Positions 17,141-25,638 of a DNA stretch of 64,000 nt are shown in pieces; position 1 is the stretch's first letter, and every line of letters begins with the position of its first letter. A model generated the notes under the pieces. It ran no database searches. It was not told the DNA's origin and was given only the letters and a program-made list of their open reading frames with translations. A program made the position numbers and the translations under genes. This DNA comes from Gemmiger formicilis (GTDB lineage: Bacteria; Bacillota; Clostridia; Oscillospirales; Ruminococcaceae): positions 186,001-250,000 of the forward strand of contig NZ_JANGCG010000001.1 in NCBI RefSeq assembly GCF_024462815.1. The letters are read 5' to 3'.

Positions 17141-18004
17141 GTGCCCACATTGACCGATTTGTCTACCATCCGTGACCTGTGTGCACGGTACGATTTTGAG
17201 CTGTCCAAGGGCTTCGGCCAGAATTTTATCATCAACCCCGGCATCTGCCCCCGCATTGCGGATGCCGCCGGCATAGGCCCCGGCTGGGGCGCGCTGGAGG
17301 TCGGTCCCGGCATCGGCGTACTGACCGAGCAGCTTTGCAAGCGTGCGGATAAGGTTGTTTCCATTGAGGTTGACAAGCGTCTGCCCCCGCTGCTGGAGGA
17401 GACGATGGCCGACTACGATAACTTCAAGCTCGTTTTGAATGACGTGCTGAAGGTCGATTTGAAGGCTCTGCTGGCGCAGGAATTTGGCGATAAGCCCGTG
17501 GCGGTCTGCGCCAACCTTCCGTACTACATTACCAGTCCGATCCTGATGCGTCTGCTGGAGGAAAAGCTGCCCATCCGCAACATTACCGTTATGGTGCAAA
17601 AGGAGGCCGCACAGCGCCTTTGCGCCGCCCCCGGCACGCGTGACGCCGGTGCCATCAGCTATGCGGTTTCGTATTACGCCGAGCCAAAACTCCTGTTCAG
17701 CGTGCAGCCCGGCAGCTTCTATCCGGCCCCCAAGGTGACCAGCGCTGTTATCCGTCTGGATGTCCGCGAGAAGCCGTCTGTGGAGGTTCCGAACGGTGAT
17801 GAGGCCACGTTCTTTGCCCTCATCCGTGCCGCCTTCTCCCAGCGCCGCAAGACCGCCGCCAACGCGATTGCCAACGGTCTGCACCTGCCCAAGGCGCAGG
17901 TTCTTGCCGCCCTGCAAACCGCCGGTCTTGACGAGCGCAGCCGCCCCGAACAGCTGACATTGCAAGACTACTGCGCCCTGCAGACTGCATTGTCCAATAC
18001 ATGA
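17141..18004 (+). CDS. rsmA: 16S rRNA dimethyladenosine transferase
   Basis: Dimethylates the two adjacent adenines in helix 45 near the 3' end of 16S rRNA during 30S maturation. 287 residues. SAM motif LEVGPGIGVLTEQL (about 50-63), catalytic motif NLPYYITSP and a C-terminal all-helical domain are as expected. The N-terminal FGQNFIINP is also typical. The start is GTG at 17141, preceded by AAAGGAAG. It is the last gene of the operon; a terminator follows. Confidence 0.97.
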   Translation: MPTLTDLSTIRDLCARYDFELSKGFGQNFIINPGICPRIADAAGIGPGWGALEVGPGIGVLTEQLCKRADKVVSIEVDKRLPPLLEETMADYDNFKLVLNDVLKVDLKALLAQEFGDKPVAVCANLPYYITSPILMRLLEEKLPIRNITVMVQKEAAQRLCAAPGTRDAGAISYAVSYYAEPKLLFSVQPGSFYPAPKVTSAVIRLDVREKPSVEVPNGDEATFFALIRAAFSQRRKTAANAIANGLHLPKAQVLAALQTAGLDERSRPEQLTLQDYCALQTALSNT

Positions 18005-18010
18005 TACCCC

Positions 18011-18048
18011 ACGTTCCCGGTAAGTTTTCTGCTTACCGGGAATGTTTG
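18011..18048 (+). terminator. Terminator after rsmA
   Basis: TTCCCGGTAAG and CTTACCGGGAA arms around a seven-base loop; the T-tract after it is short. It faces the minus-strand terminator at 18067-18126. Confidence 0.75.
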
Positions 18049-18066
18049 CGTGTAGAACATACCACA

Positions 18067-18126
18067 AAAAAATCACCCCATAGATTTTTACGCAAGATAA
18101 CATACTTACGTAATTCTCTATGGGGT
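18067..18126 (-). terminator. Minus-strand terminator at the left end of the element
   Basis: ACCCCATAGA at 18075-18084 pairs with TCTATGGGGT at 18117-18126, and inner arms TACGCAAG and CTTACGTA extend the stem. Read on the minus strand, the hairpin is followed by GATTTTTTTG. It would end leftward transcription of the cargo before it meets rsmA. Confidence 0.65.
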
Positions 18127-18442
18127 AATTCTATGGGTGAAGAGTTTTTCTTCACAATCGCGTGGGAGTATATAGAGTAAGGTGCAATAAGGAAATTCTA
18201 TTCAAAACATTCCTTACATACGCACTTTTTTGCTGTTTCTATATTGCGCTCTTTCCGTTAAAGAGAGCGTTGAATGTTTATACAAACAAAAGCAGCCGTC
18301 TTTATTATACCAACATCAGCTAACAAGGCAACCGTCCTCGCATAGAGGGCGGCTGCAATCTAAAGATTTCGTTGTAACTGGATATCGATTAGCGTTACTT
18401 GACTATGTAGAATCACTCACAAGTGCTGAAGATTACCATTCC
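18127..18442. other. Non-coding left end of the element
   Basis: About 315 AT-rich bases with no credible gene. They hold the left terminal repeats (18140-18201) and a hairpin at about 18332-18352 (CCGTCCTC and GAGGGCGG arms) resembling the one at 25891-25911. Confidence 0.5.
18140..18201 (+). repeat. Left-end repeat cluster
   Basis: AAGAGTTTTTC at 18140-18150 occurs as its reverse complement at 33498-33508. TTCACAATCG at 18151-18160 recurs in the same orientation at 33597-33606. CAATAAGG (18185-18192) followed by TTCTAT (18196-18201) recurs at 33552-33559 and 33564-33569. These may be recombinase binding sites or part of the attachment site. Confidence 0.45.
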
Positions 18443-18646
18443 TCAATTACCGAAGCCATACTTTTCTTCCAGCGACTTTTCCTTTTCAGCATCAATGTCG
18501 CAGGAATTTTTTATGACCCCAGTAAGAGAATCTGTCAAGTCAATGCGTGCTGACTTATCAGCGATTACCACAGAATCAGGTTCCACACACTTTGAATTGG
18601 TGTGTTCTGCGCAAATCTGCTGCTGTTTGCCTTCATCAGCAACCAT
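18443..18646 (-). CDS. Possible small hypothetical protein (67 aa)
   Basis: An open frame downstream of the ATPase on the same strand. ATG at 18646 is preferred over an upstream ATG because GGAG lies 7 nt before it. The product begins MVADEGKQQQICAEH and ends in a charged helix (DIDAEKEKSLEEKYGFGN). It has no motif I recognise. It could be a real short element gene or chance in AT-rich DNA; an overlapping frame on the other strand is no better supported. Confidence 0.3.
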   Translation of the reverse strand: MVADEGKQQQICAEHTNSKCVEPDSVVIADKSARIDLTDSLTGVIKNSCDIDAEKEKSLEEKYGFGN

Positions 18647-18789
18647 ACCGTATCTCCAATAGTTCCAATCCAACAAAAGAAAACATAGCGTCAACTATGA
18701 ATTGTGCGCTGTTGTATCCGACCTTGCCCGCATTTTCAAATAATCGCCCCTGTATATCGCACAACTACGACTGCCACAGTCCTAGCATT

Positions 18790-20058
18790 TTACCACAACT
18801 CTTCAATTTCGATATTGGGGGTCGCCCCATATTTTCCAAGAAGGTATCCTTTGCGGATATTTTCTGTTGTTTGAGCCGAGAAATCACGGATACCATATAG
18901 TTCCGACACGCCCTCGCTATTCTTGTCCACGAAATAGAGTTGTTCTTTTCGGAGCAATTCCATGTCCAGCAATTCGGTGTTGTGCGTTGTAAAAACAATC
19001 TGTGCGCCATTGGGGTTAGTCTTTTTGCTCTGGAACTTAGCAATGACAAATTCGACTAAGGCCGGATGCAGTTCTTTTTCTATACCATCTACCAGCAAAA
19101 GCCCACCTTTGGTCAATACAGATTCAATCGCGGGAGCAAGCGCCATCAGTTTTCTGGTGCCGTCCGATTCATCGGCAAGTTCCATCGTATAAACACTGGG
19201 TTTTCCGATTTTATCTTTGCCTTGGTGTATTGATATTGCCTTTAGATTCGTTTCCGAATCATTGGAAGTCTCTGAAAGCAATCGCATAAATTGCACCAGC
19301 TCAGCTCTGATTTCTTCCGAGGAAGCAGCTTCTTCATCAATTTGTTTACCGTTGATTTCGAATCGCATATCTTCGATACCAACATCCGCAGCCTTCGCAT
19401 AATTAGAAATGGCTCTCAAAATATTGGCATCATTGGGGTATTCAAGTAACTGCCGTGGAATATCCGAGTAATCTCTTGAGAAATAAATCATTTCCCGGAA
19501 CCACATCATAGCCTTAGCGCAATCCACATCATTCATTGTACAAGCAACCGAGAAGAATAACTGATTTTCTGCTACGACTTGACTAATCAGTTTTCTGCGG
19601 GCTTTCCCTTCTGTGAACGAAAATTCTTGTCCCTCTCTGGCAAAAACCAGCGTTTTTCGTCCTTTTGGCGCATGATACAATAATTCGGTATACACTTTTT
19701 CCCTTGTAGCTGAAAACGAATACCAGTATCTGATTCCATCCAGCGTATATAGGAAGGAAAATTTAGTCGGCTCAGATGCAGAATAATCATTTAGTGCAAA
19801 GGGAGTCACAGGTATCGAAGCTTTTTCGTGCTGTGTTCTCTGCGCATTTCTAATGAACTGAACAGCAAGCCAAAAAGCTCGAATTACGTTACTTTTTCCT
19901 CCACCGTTTTTTCCATAAATGGCAGTGCTTGGCAAAATAGGCGTTCCGCCAAATGGAATAAGGACGCTCTTTAGTGTGCTTGACTTGGTTGCTTCCAGAG
20001 AAAGAATGGCTTCATCACGAAAAGACCTATAGTTCTTTACACTAAATTCAATCAGCAT
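18790..20058 (-). CDS. OLD/RloA-like AAA ATPase
   Basis: 422 residues of the SMC-like AAA_15/AAA_21 ATPase class. It opens MLIEFSVKNYRSFRDE, the classic start of this group. Walker A GKNGGGKS is at 49-56. An ABC-like signature region precedes LLLVDGIEKELHP (Walker B, about 325), and the H-loop TTHNTELL follows. In the Walker B the residue after Asp is Gly where most relatives have the catalytic Glu, with Glu two places later. There is no C-terminal TOPRIM nuclease domain, so it is not a full OLD nuclease; RloA-type ATPases act with a separate partner, but none is beside it. Relatives are common in defence islands, so a defence role is plausible but inferred. Confidence 0.8.
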   Translation of the reverse strand: MLIEFSVKNYRSFRDEAILSLEATKSSTLKSVLIPFGGTPILPSTAIYGKNGGGKSNVIRAFWLAVQFIRNAQRTQHEKASIPVTPFALNDYSASEPTKFSFLYTLDGIRYWYSFSATREKVYTELLYHAPKGRKTLVFAREGQEFSFTEGKARRKLISQVVAENQLFFSVACTMNDVDCAKAMMWFREMIYFSRDYSDIPRQLLEYPNDANILRAISNYAKAADVGIEDMRFEINGKQIDEEAASSEEIRAELVQFMRLLSETSNDSETNLKAISIHQGKDKIGKPSVYTMELADESDGTRKLMALAPAIESVLTKGGLLLVDGIEKELHPALVEFVIAKFQSKKTNPNGAQIVFTTHNTELLDMELLRKEQLYFVDKNSEGVSELYGIRDFSAQTTENIRKGYLLGKYGATPNIEIEELW

Positions 20059-20112
20059 ATTCTCACCTCTTGCGACACCTTATTTCAGAGCATTGCATAC
20101 TTTTAGCATTCT

Positions 20113-20147
20113 ATTAAAAGAGGCCCTATCAGCACGATAGAGCCTCT
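20113..20147 (-). terminator. Terminator after the helicase/nuclease gene
   Basis: Read on the minus strand: AGAGGCTCTATCG and its partner GATAGGGCCTCT form a hairpin followed by TTTTAAT. It separates the restriction-like operon from the ATPase gene. Confidence 0.75.
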
Positions 20148-20208
20148 GTATGTGTTGTCTGCCTTTACCAGTATTATACTAAGGGCAAAAAAGACTGTCA
20201 ACCGTATA

Positions 20209-23200
20209 TTACCCAAACAATTCGTCCAGCTTCTCGCTCAGCGTGCCATCCTTTGCATAGGGCAGCGCATCGCACCTACGGAAGTTATACTGCTTTCCGC
20301 TATGCTCCTCAGAGAATCCAAGAATATAATTTGTCGCAATGCGATAGATAATTTCGGACGGGGCCAGACCATAGACCTGCTTTTCAAAGATATGTTCCAG
20401 CCGCTCCTTGGGGTCAGGGAACGCGGCTTTCATACCCTCGCTTTGGTACAGGCGCTTCACGATTTCGGTAATGTACAGACCCGATTTCATGTATAGGTCA
20501 ATAAAGGTCTTGTTCGGGTCGTCAAAGCAGCCGGGATTTTCTTCTTCCAAAAGCGATACCATCTTTGCCACGGTTGCTTTCGGGGTAAAGATTTGGTTCG
20601 TGCGCTGCGGCGGGATGTAGTCGAAGATGTCCTTTTCGTTTGCCGGGTCAAAATAGTTTGCCAATTCACGCTTTAACCGCAGGAACTCTTTGATGGAATC
20701 ATCAAACACGACTTCATCGAACAGCTTTCCATCAAAATGCTTTGTCTCTCCTGTAGCGGTATCCTTGTAATCGCCGCCATCGCGCAGGAACCGGAACTGC
20801 TCCAGCGTGATGCTGGTGACCTCTTGGAAAACTTCATCGGGAACGATTTGGTCGAAGTTAGCAAGGGTGGTATCCCCTGTACCGTAGGCCATCAGGAACG
20901 ATGGAATCGTGCGGGCAAACCCGCGCAGATGGTCGCGGATGGTATCCTCCACATCGTTCTTTTTGCGCTCCTCAATTTGCGTCTCATAGCTGCGGACAGT
21001 CTCTTTGGCGGCATCCTCCACAAAACTGCTGACTGTATCATTCAAAGCAGCTTTCAGCTTTTCAGTAGCCTCTGCCTTTTTCTGGTCGAACTCCTGATTG
21101 ATTTTTTCCTGCTCGTGGGGCGCAGCAGCGGCCAACTGTTCATGGCGCTCTTTTTCGATTTGGTTGGTTTCGATACGGTAGTCACCGTAAGTCCGCGCCA
21201 CCAGACGGTCCGCATCCTCGCCCAGCTTCTTTTCTACGCGCTTGGCATCCGAAGCCTTGATTTCCGTGCCATAATTGGAGGTAGCAGCGGCAACGATAGG
21301 TTTAACTGCCTGCGCCTTGAAAGCCTCCTGCAACGCTTCCAGCGCCTTATCCTTGGGCTGGTTGTCAACGGCGACTTTATCAATAGCCTGCGTAACCTGT
21401 TCACCGACAGTATCATAGATTTTATCGCCAAAAATGTCATCAGCCAGACCGATAACATAGCCCTCATCTACTTTGACATCGCCGTTTTCATCCACATGGA
21501 CGCGGTCCAAGTCTTCTTTCTTAACTTCCTGCTTTTTCGGTTCATCCACGGGGGTGAACTTTGTAATAATGTCCACAACCGCCTGCGGAGCACCGAAGAT
21601 GTTGGAAATGTTTTGGAACAGATAATTGGACATAAATCCGCGATTCACAACTTCTGTGGAGCGAATCTTTCGCGGAATAGAAAGCACCTTTTCGGCATCC
21701 AGCTCCACCATCTCGCCGTCTTCATCCTCACCGATGACCGGGAAGAAGTTCAGCAGTTCCTTGATGTGCTTTTTGCGGGTTTCGGTATCTCCGCGCCCGT
21801 CGGATGTGCTGGTATACAGGTCATTTGCGAACTCCTCAAAAATCATAAGGGTTCGCGCAGGGTCGAAGTCGAAGATATATGCATTCTCCTTGCGGTAGAA
21901 CTTGCCTTTGTCGCGGAACAAGCACGGATTCTGCGCACGGAACGCCGCCTGCATATACAGGGATGCGCTCTTGATACTGCTCAGCATCAGCACCGCAGTC
22001 CATTCCGGAATCGTAACGCCTGTGGTAAGCTGACCGACAGACAACGTAATCGTCTTGTCGTTCTGGGCAATAGCCTCGGTCACGCTGTCAAACGCTTTCT
22101 TGGCAGAATCATCATCATTCAGCCTGCCGTCACCCACTGCCGCGACGACCTTGTAATCCTTGAAAACAGGATGGTTGTTCAGCTTGCGGGCCAGAGCCTT
22201 GGCGCTGTCCACACGGTTCAGCAGCCAAAGCGTATGCTTTAATTCATCGCGCAGTTCCGGGGTAGAAAATGGGAACTTGGTCTGCGTTGTCAGTGCATCA
22301 AGGAACTTGTCCACCGCGCTGTCATGCACAAAGTTTCCGGCCTGATTAACTGCAAAAAACTCATTCAGGTCAAACGCCCATTCTTCTGTCTCGCCGTTGA
22401 TTTCAATGCCCTGCTTTAGTTCATCCCGAACGACCTCGGACATCTGATAGGTGAACATATTAAGCTGCGGCAGATTCGCGTAGGGATTCTGCTCGCTCTG
22501 GTCGCCCTGCCAATCGCGTTTTTTCTTCTGCTCGTCTGCATAGGTCCAGTTATAGATGGCGTCCTCTTTGAATTTTTCGCTGGCAATGGCCTTAAACGGC
22601 GTGCCGGACAGATGCAGCGTAAAGTTGCGGTCAATATGGTCGAACGCCACATCCGTCTTGTAGGTGTCTACGCCCTCGTGGGCTTCGTCAATAATCAGAA
22701 CATCCCAGTGAATGTCGTTGACCTCTTTCAGCTTTTCAAATTCACCGCCAAAGTAAATGGAGCCTTTGAGGTCCTGCAAGCTGACGAACTCGATGCACTT
22801 GTAGTCGCCGTTGTTCAGCATATCCAGATACTGATTGCGGCTCACAACAAAAGGCTTCCCCTGCAGGGAGCTGGTATCGCTCACAAACAGATACCCGGAA
22901 TCGGGACCGAGAAACTTCTCGTAGTCGGAATACCACGAGTTTGCAATCGCGGGGCGGTTCGTCACGATAAGGACCGTGTCCGCGTTCATCTGCTTACACA
23001 GTTCATAGGCTGTCAGCGTTTTGCCAAAGCGCGGCTTAGCGTTCCAGAGATATTCGCCCTGTGTATGTAGACGGCTATAATCCAGCGTTTTCTCTACGGC
23101 TTCTTCCTGCTCCTCGCGCAGATTATACGGGGTTGCGGCGGTCAGCGATTGCAAAATACCGCGATTCGCACGGAAATCATAGAAGTGGTTGCGGGAAACA

Positions 23201-23505
23201 GGTCCCGTCACATGGAACCATTCGTTCTTGGGGTCGTTCTCAATGTTCAGCTTGCGCAGGTAACGGTGGAAATCCTTATCGGTAAATGTATCACCGGAGC
23301 CGTCCTCGAATGTAGCATTGCCGCGCCATTCTTCCTTGTATTCCACATCGGCAGTATGGGTTTGCTGACTCAGACGCTTGTCTACGTCCTGCTCGGTGTA
23401 GCCGATTTTCGTCCAACCGTTGTGGCGGGCAATCTCAGGAGTGGTATAGGCATAAATCATCGGAACAACGCGGTCCGTTGTTTTGATGACGATTTTGGTG
23501 CTCAT
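20209..23505 (-). CDS. GIY-YIG/T5orf172-like nuclease, DEAH helicase and methyltransferase motif fusion
   Basis: 1098 residues. Residues about 15-50 (MIYAYTTPEIARHNG, WTKIGYT, VDKRL) match the GIY-YIG/T5orf172 fold, a likely nuclease. A superfamily 2 helicase follows: Walker A AKPRFGKTLTA (about 155), DEAH in LIIDEAHEG (about 283), motif III LSGTPF and motif VI QAAFRAQNP (about 545). A charged coiled region spans about 770-900. The last 120 residues look like the SAM half of an N6-adenine methyltransferase: motif X-like IFTPKATVAKM and motif I-like FIDLYMKSGLY, with VYGLAPSE as motif II. The NPPY half is missing here but starts the upstream gene. ATG at 23505 lies 1 nt after that gene's stop, with GGAGATGG before it. 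Confidence 0.78.
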   Translation of the reverse strand: MSTKIVIKTTDRVVPMIYAYTTPEIARHNGWTKIGYTEQDVDKRLSQQTHTADVEYKEEWRGNATFEDGSGDTFTDKDFHRYLRKLNIENDPKNEWFHVTGPVSRNHFYDFRANRGILQSLTAATPYNLREEQEEAVEKTLDYSRLHTQGEYLWNAKPRFGKTLTAYELCKQMNADTVLIVTNRPAIANSWYSDYEKFLGPDSGYLFVSDTSSLQGKPFVVSRNQYLDMLNNGDYKCIEFVSLQDLKGSIYFGGEFEKLKEVNDIHWDVLIIDEAHEGVDTYKTDVAFDHIDRNFTLHLSGTPFKAIASEKFKEDAIYNWTYADEQKKKRDWQGDQSEQNPYANLPQLNMFTYQMSEVVRDELKQGIEINGETEEWAFDLNEFFAVNQAGNFVHDSAVDKFLDALTTQTKFPFSTPELRDELKHTLWLLNRVDSAKALARKLNNHPVFKDYKVVAAVGDGRLNDDDSAKKAFDSVTEAIAQNDKTITLSVGQLTTGVTIPEWTAVLMLSSIKSASLYMQAAFRAQNPCLFRDKGKFYRKENAYIFDFDPARTLMIFEEFANDLYTSTSDGRGDTETRKKHIKELLNFFPVIGEDEDGEMVELDAEKVLSIPRKIRSTEVVNRGFMSNYLFQNISNIFGAPQAVVDIITKFTPVDEPKKQEVKKEDLDRVHVDENGDVKVDEGYVIGLADDIFGDKIYDTVGEQVTQAIDKVAVDNQPKDKALEALQEAFKAQAVKPIVAAATSNYGTEIKASDAKRVEKKLGEDADRLVARTYGDYRIETNQIEKERHEQLAAAAPHEQEKINQEFDQKKAEATEKLKAALNDTVSSFVEDAAKETVRSYETQIEERKKNDVEDTIRDHLRGFARTIPSFLMAYGTGDTTLANFDQIVPDEVFQEVTSITLEQFRFLRDGGDYKDTATGETKHFDGKLFDEVVFDDSIKEFLRLKRELANYFDPANEKDIFDYIPPQRTNQIFTPKATVAKMVSLLEEENPGCFDDPNKTFIDLYMKSGLYITEIVKRLYQSEGMKAAFPDPKERLEHIFEKQVYGLAPSEIIYRIATNYILGFSEEHSGKQYNFRRCDALPYAKDGTLSEKLDELFG

Positions 23506-23506
23506 A

Positions 23507-24535
23507 TTATGCCATCTCCTTTACATGAGATTCGATGAAGTCGATTTCCTGCTGGGAAAGACCGTATTTCTTGTAGAGCTGCTTGTCGACGTCACGGATG
23601 GAGGCTGACCAGTTAATGTCAGAGTTGGGGGTGAAATTTTGGATGGGTATTGTACTCCATACAGATTTTGGTGTATGCTGTGTAGCTTTTTTTATGCCAA
23701 GAAGTGCTCTAAATAGCTTTGTTTTTATATATTTAGCTTCGGAAACCGCCTCGTCTTCTGTCAAAAATTTTCCTACACTCATAAAGGTATCCGTTGACCC
23801 TTCATTTGGCTTTCCAATTTCTGGCAATGTCAATGTTTCTCCAAATTGTCCGTTGCCATTTGCTTCAGGAAAGAATACTTTGTATTTATCAAGATAGTCA
23901 TTATTTATGACATATTCGGTCTTTACATACTTATATACTCGACTACCTTTTGTCCTCCCCAAAACTGTGTAATATGGAGAACCGTCTTGTGGTGGATTCT
24001 CTGTAAAAGCTTCCGGCAATTTGTCAAAGATATTTGAAACAATCATATTTCCTGTACCTTTGCCAACCTTAGATGCCGCGTCTGGAAAGGCATTAAAAAA
24101 GGCATCTGTCAAGCGATACATACCTCTTGGTGAAACAATGCTATCCATAAAGCCAAAATTTGCCATGTGCTTTACCTTGCCATAGATATGATTTAATTCA
24201 TCATAAGGAGAAAAGACACCAATTTTTTCGAAGATTTTATTTTTATCCCGCAGCGTAATTGCTACACCGCCCTTTATTTCAGTAGATGGAAAAATTGTCG
24301 AGGCATCTTTTTCATACAGCAGAACTTTAAAGTGTTCATCGTTGAGCATTTTTTCATTCCACTCTTTTGGTGTTTGTCCAGCATCGAAAAGGAATCTCGC
24401 TGGAGTAATAAGCTCGACAGTATTAGCAATTTTATAGGCTTCATCCATGAAAAGGTTATATACTGGGTTGGAGCGCCCATTATTTTTTACAGGTTCTTGG
24501 TAGGCCGGATTGCCTATAGAATAATCAAACTTCAT
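23507..24535 (-). CDS. Eco57I-like DNA methyltransferase, NPPY and target-recognition part
   Basis: 342 residues that open MKFDYSIGNPAYQEP, placing the catalytic motif IV (NPPY-type, here NPAY) at residues 9-12. No SAM-binding motif I precedes it, so on its own the protein looks like half an enzyme. The rest resembles the target-recognition part of Eco57I-type methylases (ELITPARFLFDAGQTPKEWNEKML and a variable C-terminal half). The missing SAM half is present at the end of the next gene (20209-23505) and possibly in the previous one (24541-25503). By eye the middle of this gene (about 23640-24520) is clearly more AT-rich than both neighbours, as if the specificity region had been exchanged. 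It starts 5 nt after the upstream gene. Confidence 0.78.
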   Translation of the reverse strand: MKFDYSIGNPAYQEPVKNNGRSNPVYNLFMDEAYKIANTVELITPARFLFDAGQTPKEWNEKMLNDEHFKVLLYEKDASTIFPSTEIKGGVAITLRDKNKIFEKIGVFSPYDELNHIYGKVKHMANFGFMDSIVSPRGMYRLTDAFFNAFPDAASKVGKGTGNMIVSNIFDKLPEAFTENPPQDGSPYYTVLGRTKGSRVYKYVKTEYVINNDYLDKYKVFFPEANGNGQFGETLTLPEIGKPNEGSTDTFMSVGKFLTEDEAVSEAKYIKTKLFRALLGIKKATQHTPKSVWSTIPIQNFTPNSDINWSASIRDVDKQLYKKYGLSQQEIDFIESHVKEMA

Positions 24536-24540
24536 ATTGC

Positions 24541-25503
24541 TTATTTCTCTCCTTTCATTTTATTGTAAGTGATTGCCCGCATTGCACGCCAATCACGGAT
24601 TTTACATTCGTACTTTTTATTCTGCTTAGCCGCCTCATCGAACAGCGTTTCCTGTTCAAAGTCACTTGCAAACAGGGATAGCTGCTCGTAGTCGTCTGAT
24701 ATGTACAGCTCTTTGCCCGGAATCGTCCCTTTTAGGCCGTCCATCTGCCATATATTCCAGCAGATTACATTGGCAATCTGGTTCAGTTCCTTGGCATTCG
24801 GCTCCCGCCGCCATCGCTCCTGCATATAGTCCACAAAGGTCATCAGCAGGTTGATACGGGCCACCAGCAGGTTGTCACCCTGATATTCGTAGCCGTAGGT
24901 GCTTTCAAACGCCCGCCGCGTCCATTTCAGCCAGTCAGCCTCATTGTCGGTGTTCTCGTTCACGACCCGCAACTTTCTGTCGAGAATTCCGATTCTGCTT
25001 TCAATCGGCAGTTCTTCGCCAGTAGCGGCATCATAGCGGGACACCAGATAAGGGGCCTCGCCGCAGGTGATTTCCAGCCGCCGAGAATCAACATACCGCT
25101 GCCAATCCCGTTCTTTCTCAAAGTAAACAGGTTCTTTCGTTGGCTCCCAGTGTTCACCGTTCAGAGTATTAAATACATTTTCGCGTCCAAACCAATCGTC
25201 ATCGCATTTATTGTTCATGTAGCAGACGACCCAAGAGGGCGTAAAGACCTCGGCTTTGGATTTCGTTCTTGCCGCCTGTTCTTCTTCCGCTTTCAAAATG
25301 CGTGGCTGGATAAGATTGGCATATACCCCGGAAATCAGCTCCGGCGTGATTTGATTATCCTGCCGATAACCATCGCCATATCGTTCATAAGTGTTTGTTG
25401 CCCAGATTATATTTTCACCTGTCGTCTTATCTGCCAGCAGAAACCGCATTGCCGTTCTGACCGGATAAGAATACAGGTCAATCAGTTTGCCCAGATGTGC
25501 CAC
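24541..25503 (-). CDS. Restriction-system methyltransferase-like protein, SAM-binding part
   Basis: 320 residues. AEVFTPSWVVCYMNN resembles methyltransferase motif X, and RLEITCGEAPYLVSRYD resembles a diverged motif I. No NPPY is seen. The C-terminal half (VARINLLMTFVDYMQERW and ANVICWNIWQMDGLKG) is typical of proteins annotated as restriction subunit M. First gene of the three-gene operon. The start is uncertain: GTG at 25503 gives MAHLGKLIDLYSYP but has only a weak ribosome site, and the frame stays open for 12 codons further upstream, to a stop at 25540, without any start codon. Loss of a longer original N-terminus is possible. Confidence 0.7.
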   Translation of the reverse strand: MAHLGKLIDLYSYPVRTAMRFLLADKTTGENIIWATNTYERYGDGYRQDNQITPELISGVYANLIQPRILKAEEEQAARTKSKAEVFTPSWVVCYMNNKCDDDWFGRENVFNTLNGEHWEPTKEPVYFEKERDWQRYVDSRRLEITCGEAPYLVSRYDAATGEELPIESRIGILDRKLRVVNENTDNEADWLKWTRRAFESTYGYEYQGDNLLVARINLLMTFVDYMQERWRREPNAKELNQIANVICWNIWQMDGLKGTIPGKELYISDDYEQLSLFASDFEQETLFDEAAKQNKKYECKIRDWRAMRAITYNKMKGEK

Positions 25504-25543
25504 CCCCGCGTCCCGGACGCAGAGAAAGGCAAACGAAACTTAT

Positions 25544-25569
25544 CATTGCATGACCTAGGTCATGCAATG
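25544..25569. promoter_or_regulatory. 26-bp perfect palindrome in the operon leader
   Basis: The half-site CATTGCATGACCT is followed without a gap by its exact reverse complement. It lies between the promoter and the start of 24541-25503, where a repressor or RM controller could bind, or where the RNA would form a perfect hairpin. Confidence 0.7.
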
Positions 25570-25585
25570 GGAAAGGCGCCTTTCC
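25570..25585. promoter_or_regulatory. 16-bp perfect palindrome abutting the first
   Basis: GGAAAGGC followed by GCCTTTCC, starting on the base after the 26-bp palindrome ends. Two perfect palindromes with zero spacing are unlikely by chance. Confidence 0.65.
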
Positions 25586-25609
25586 GCGCCGCTTTATTCT
25601 TTTGTGCAA

Positions 25610-25638
25610 ATTATACCATATTGGCAGAAATTTCGCTA
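25610..25638 (-). promoter_or_regulatory. Promoter of the restriction-like operon
   Basis: On the minus strand, TATAAT (plus 25610-25615) has an extended -10 TGG and a weak -35 TAGCGA (plus 25633-25638) at 17 nt. Both palindromes lie downstream, in the leader of about 100 nt. Confidence 0.6.

Noticed and set aside
18230..18900. Plus-strand short frames in the left end of the element
   Set aside because: AT-rich, no ribosome sites, no domain, and overlapping the better-supported minus-strand genes.
20737..22242. A 501-codon plus-strand frame inside the GIY-YIG/helicase gene
   Set aside because: It is the complement of a gene with clear motifs and shows no recognisable domain itself.
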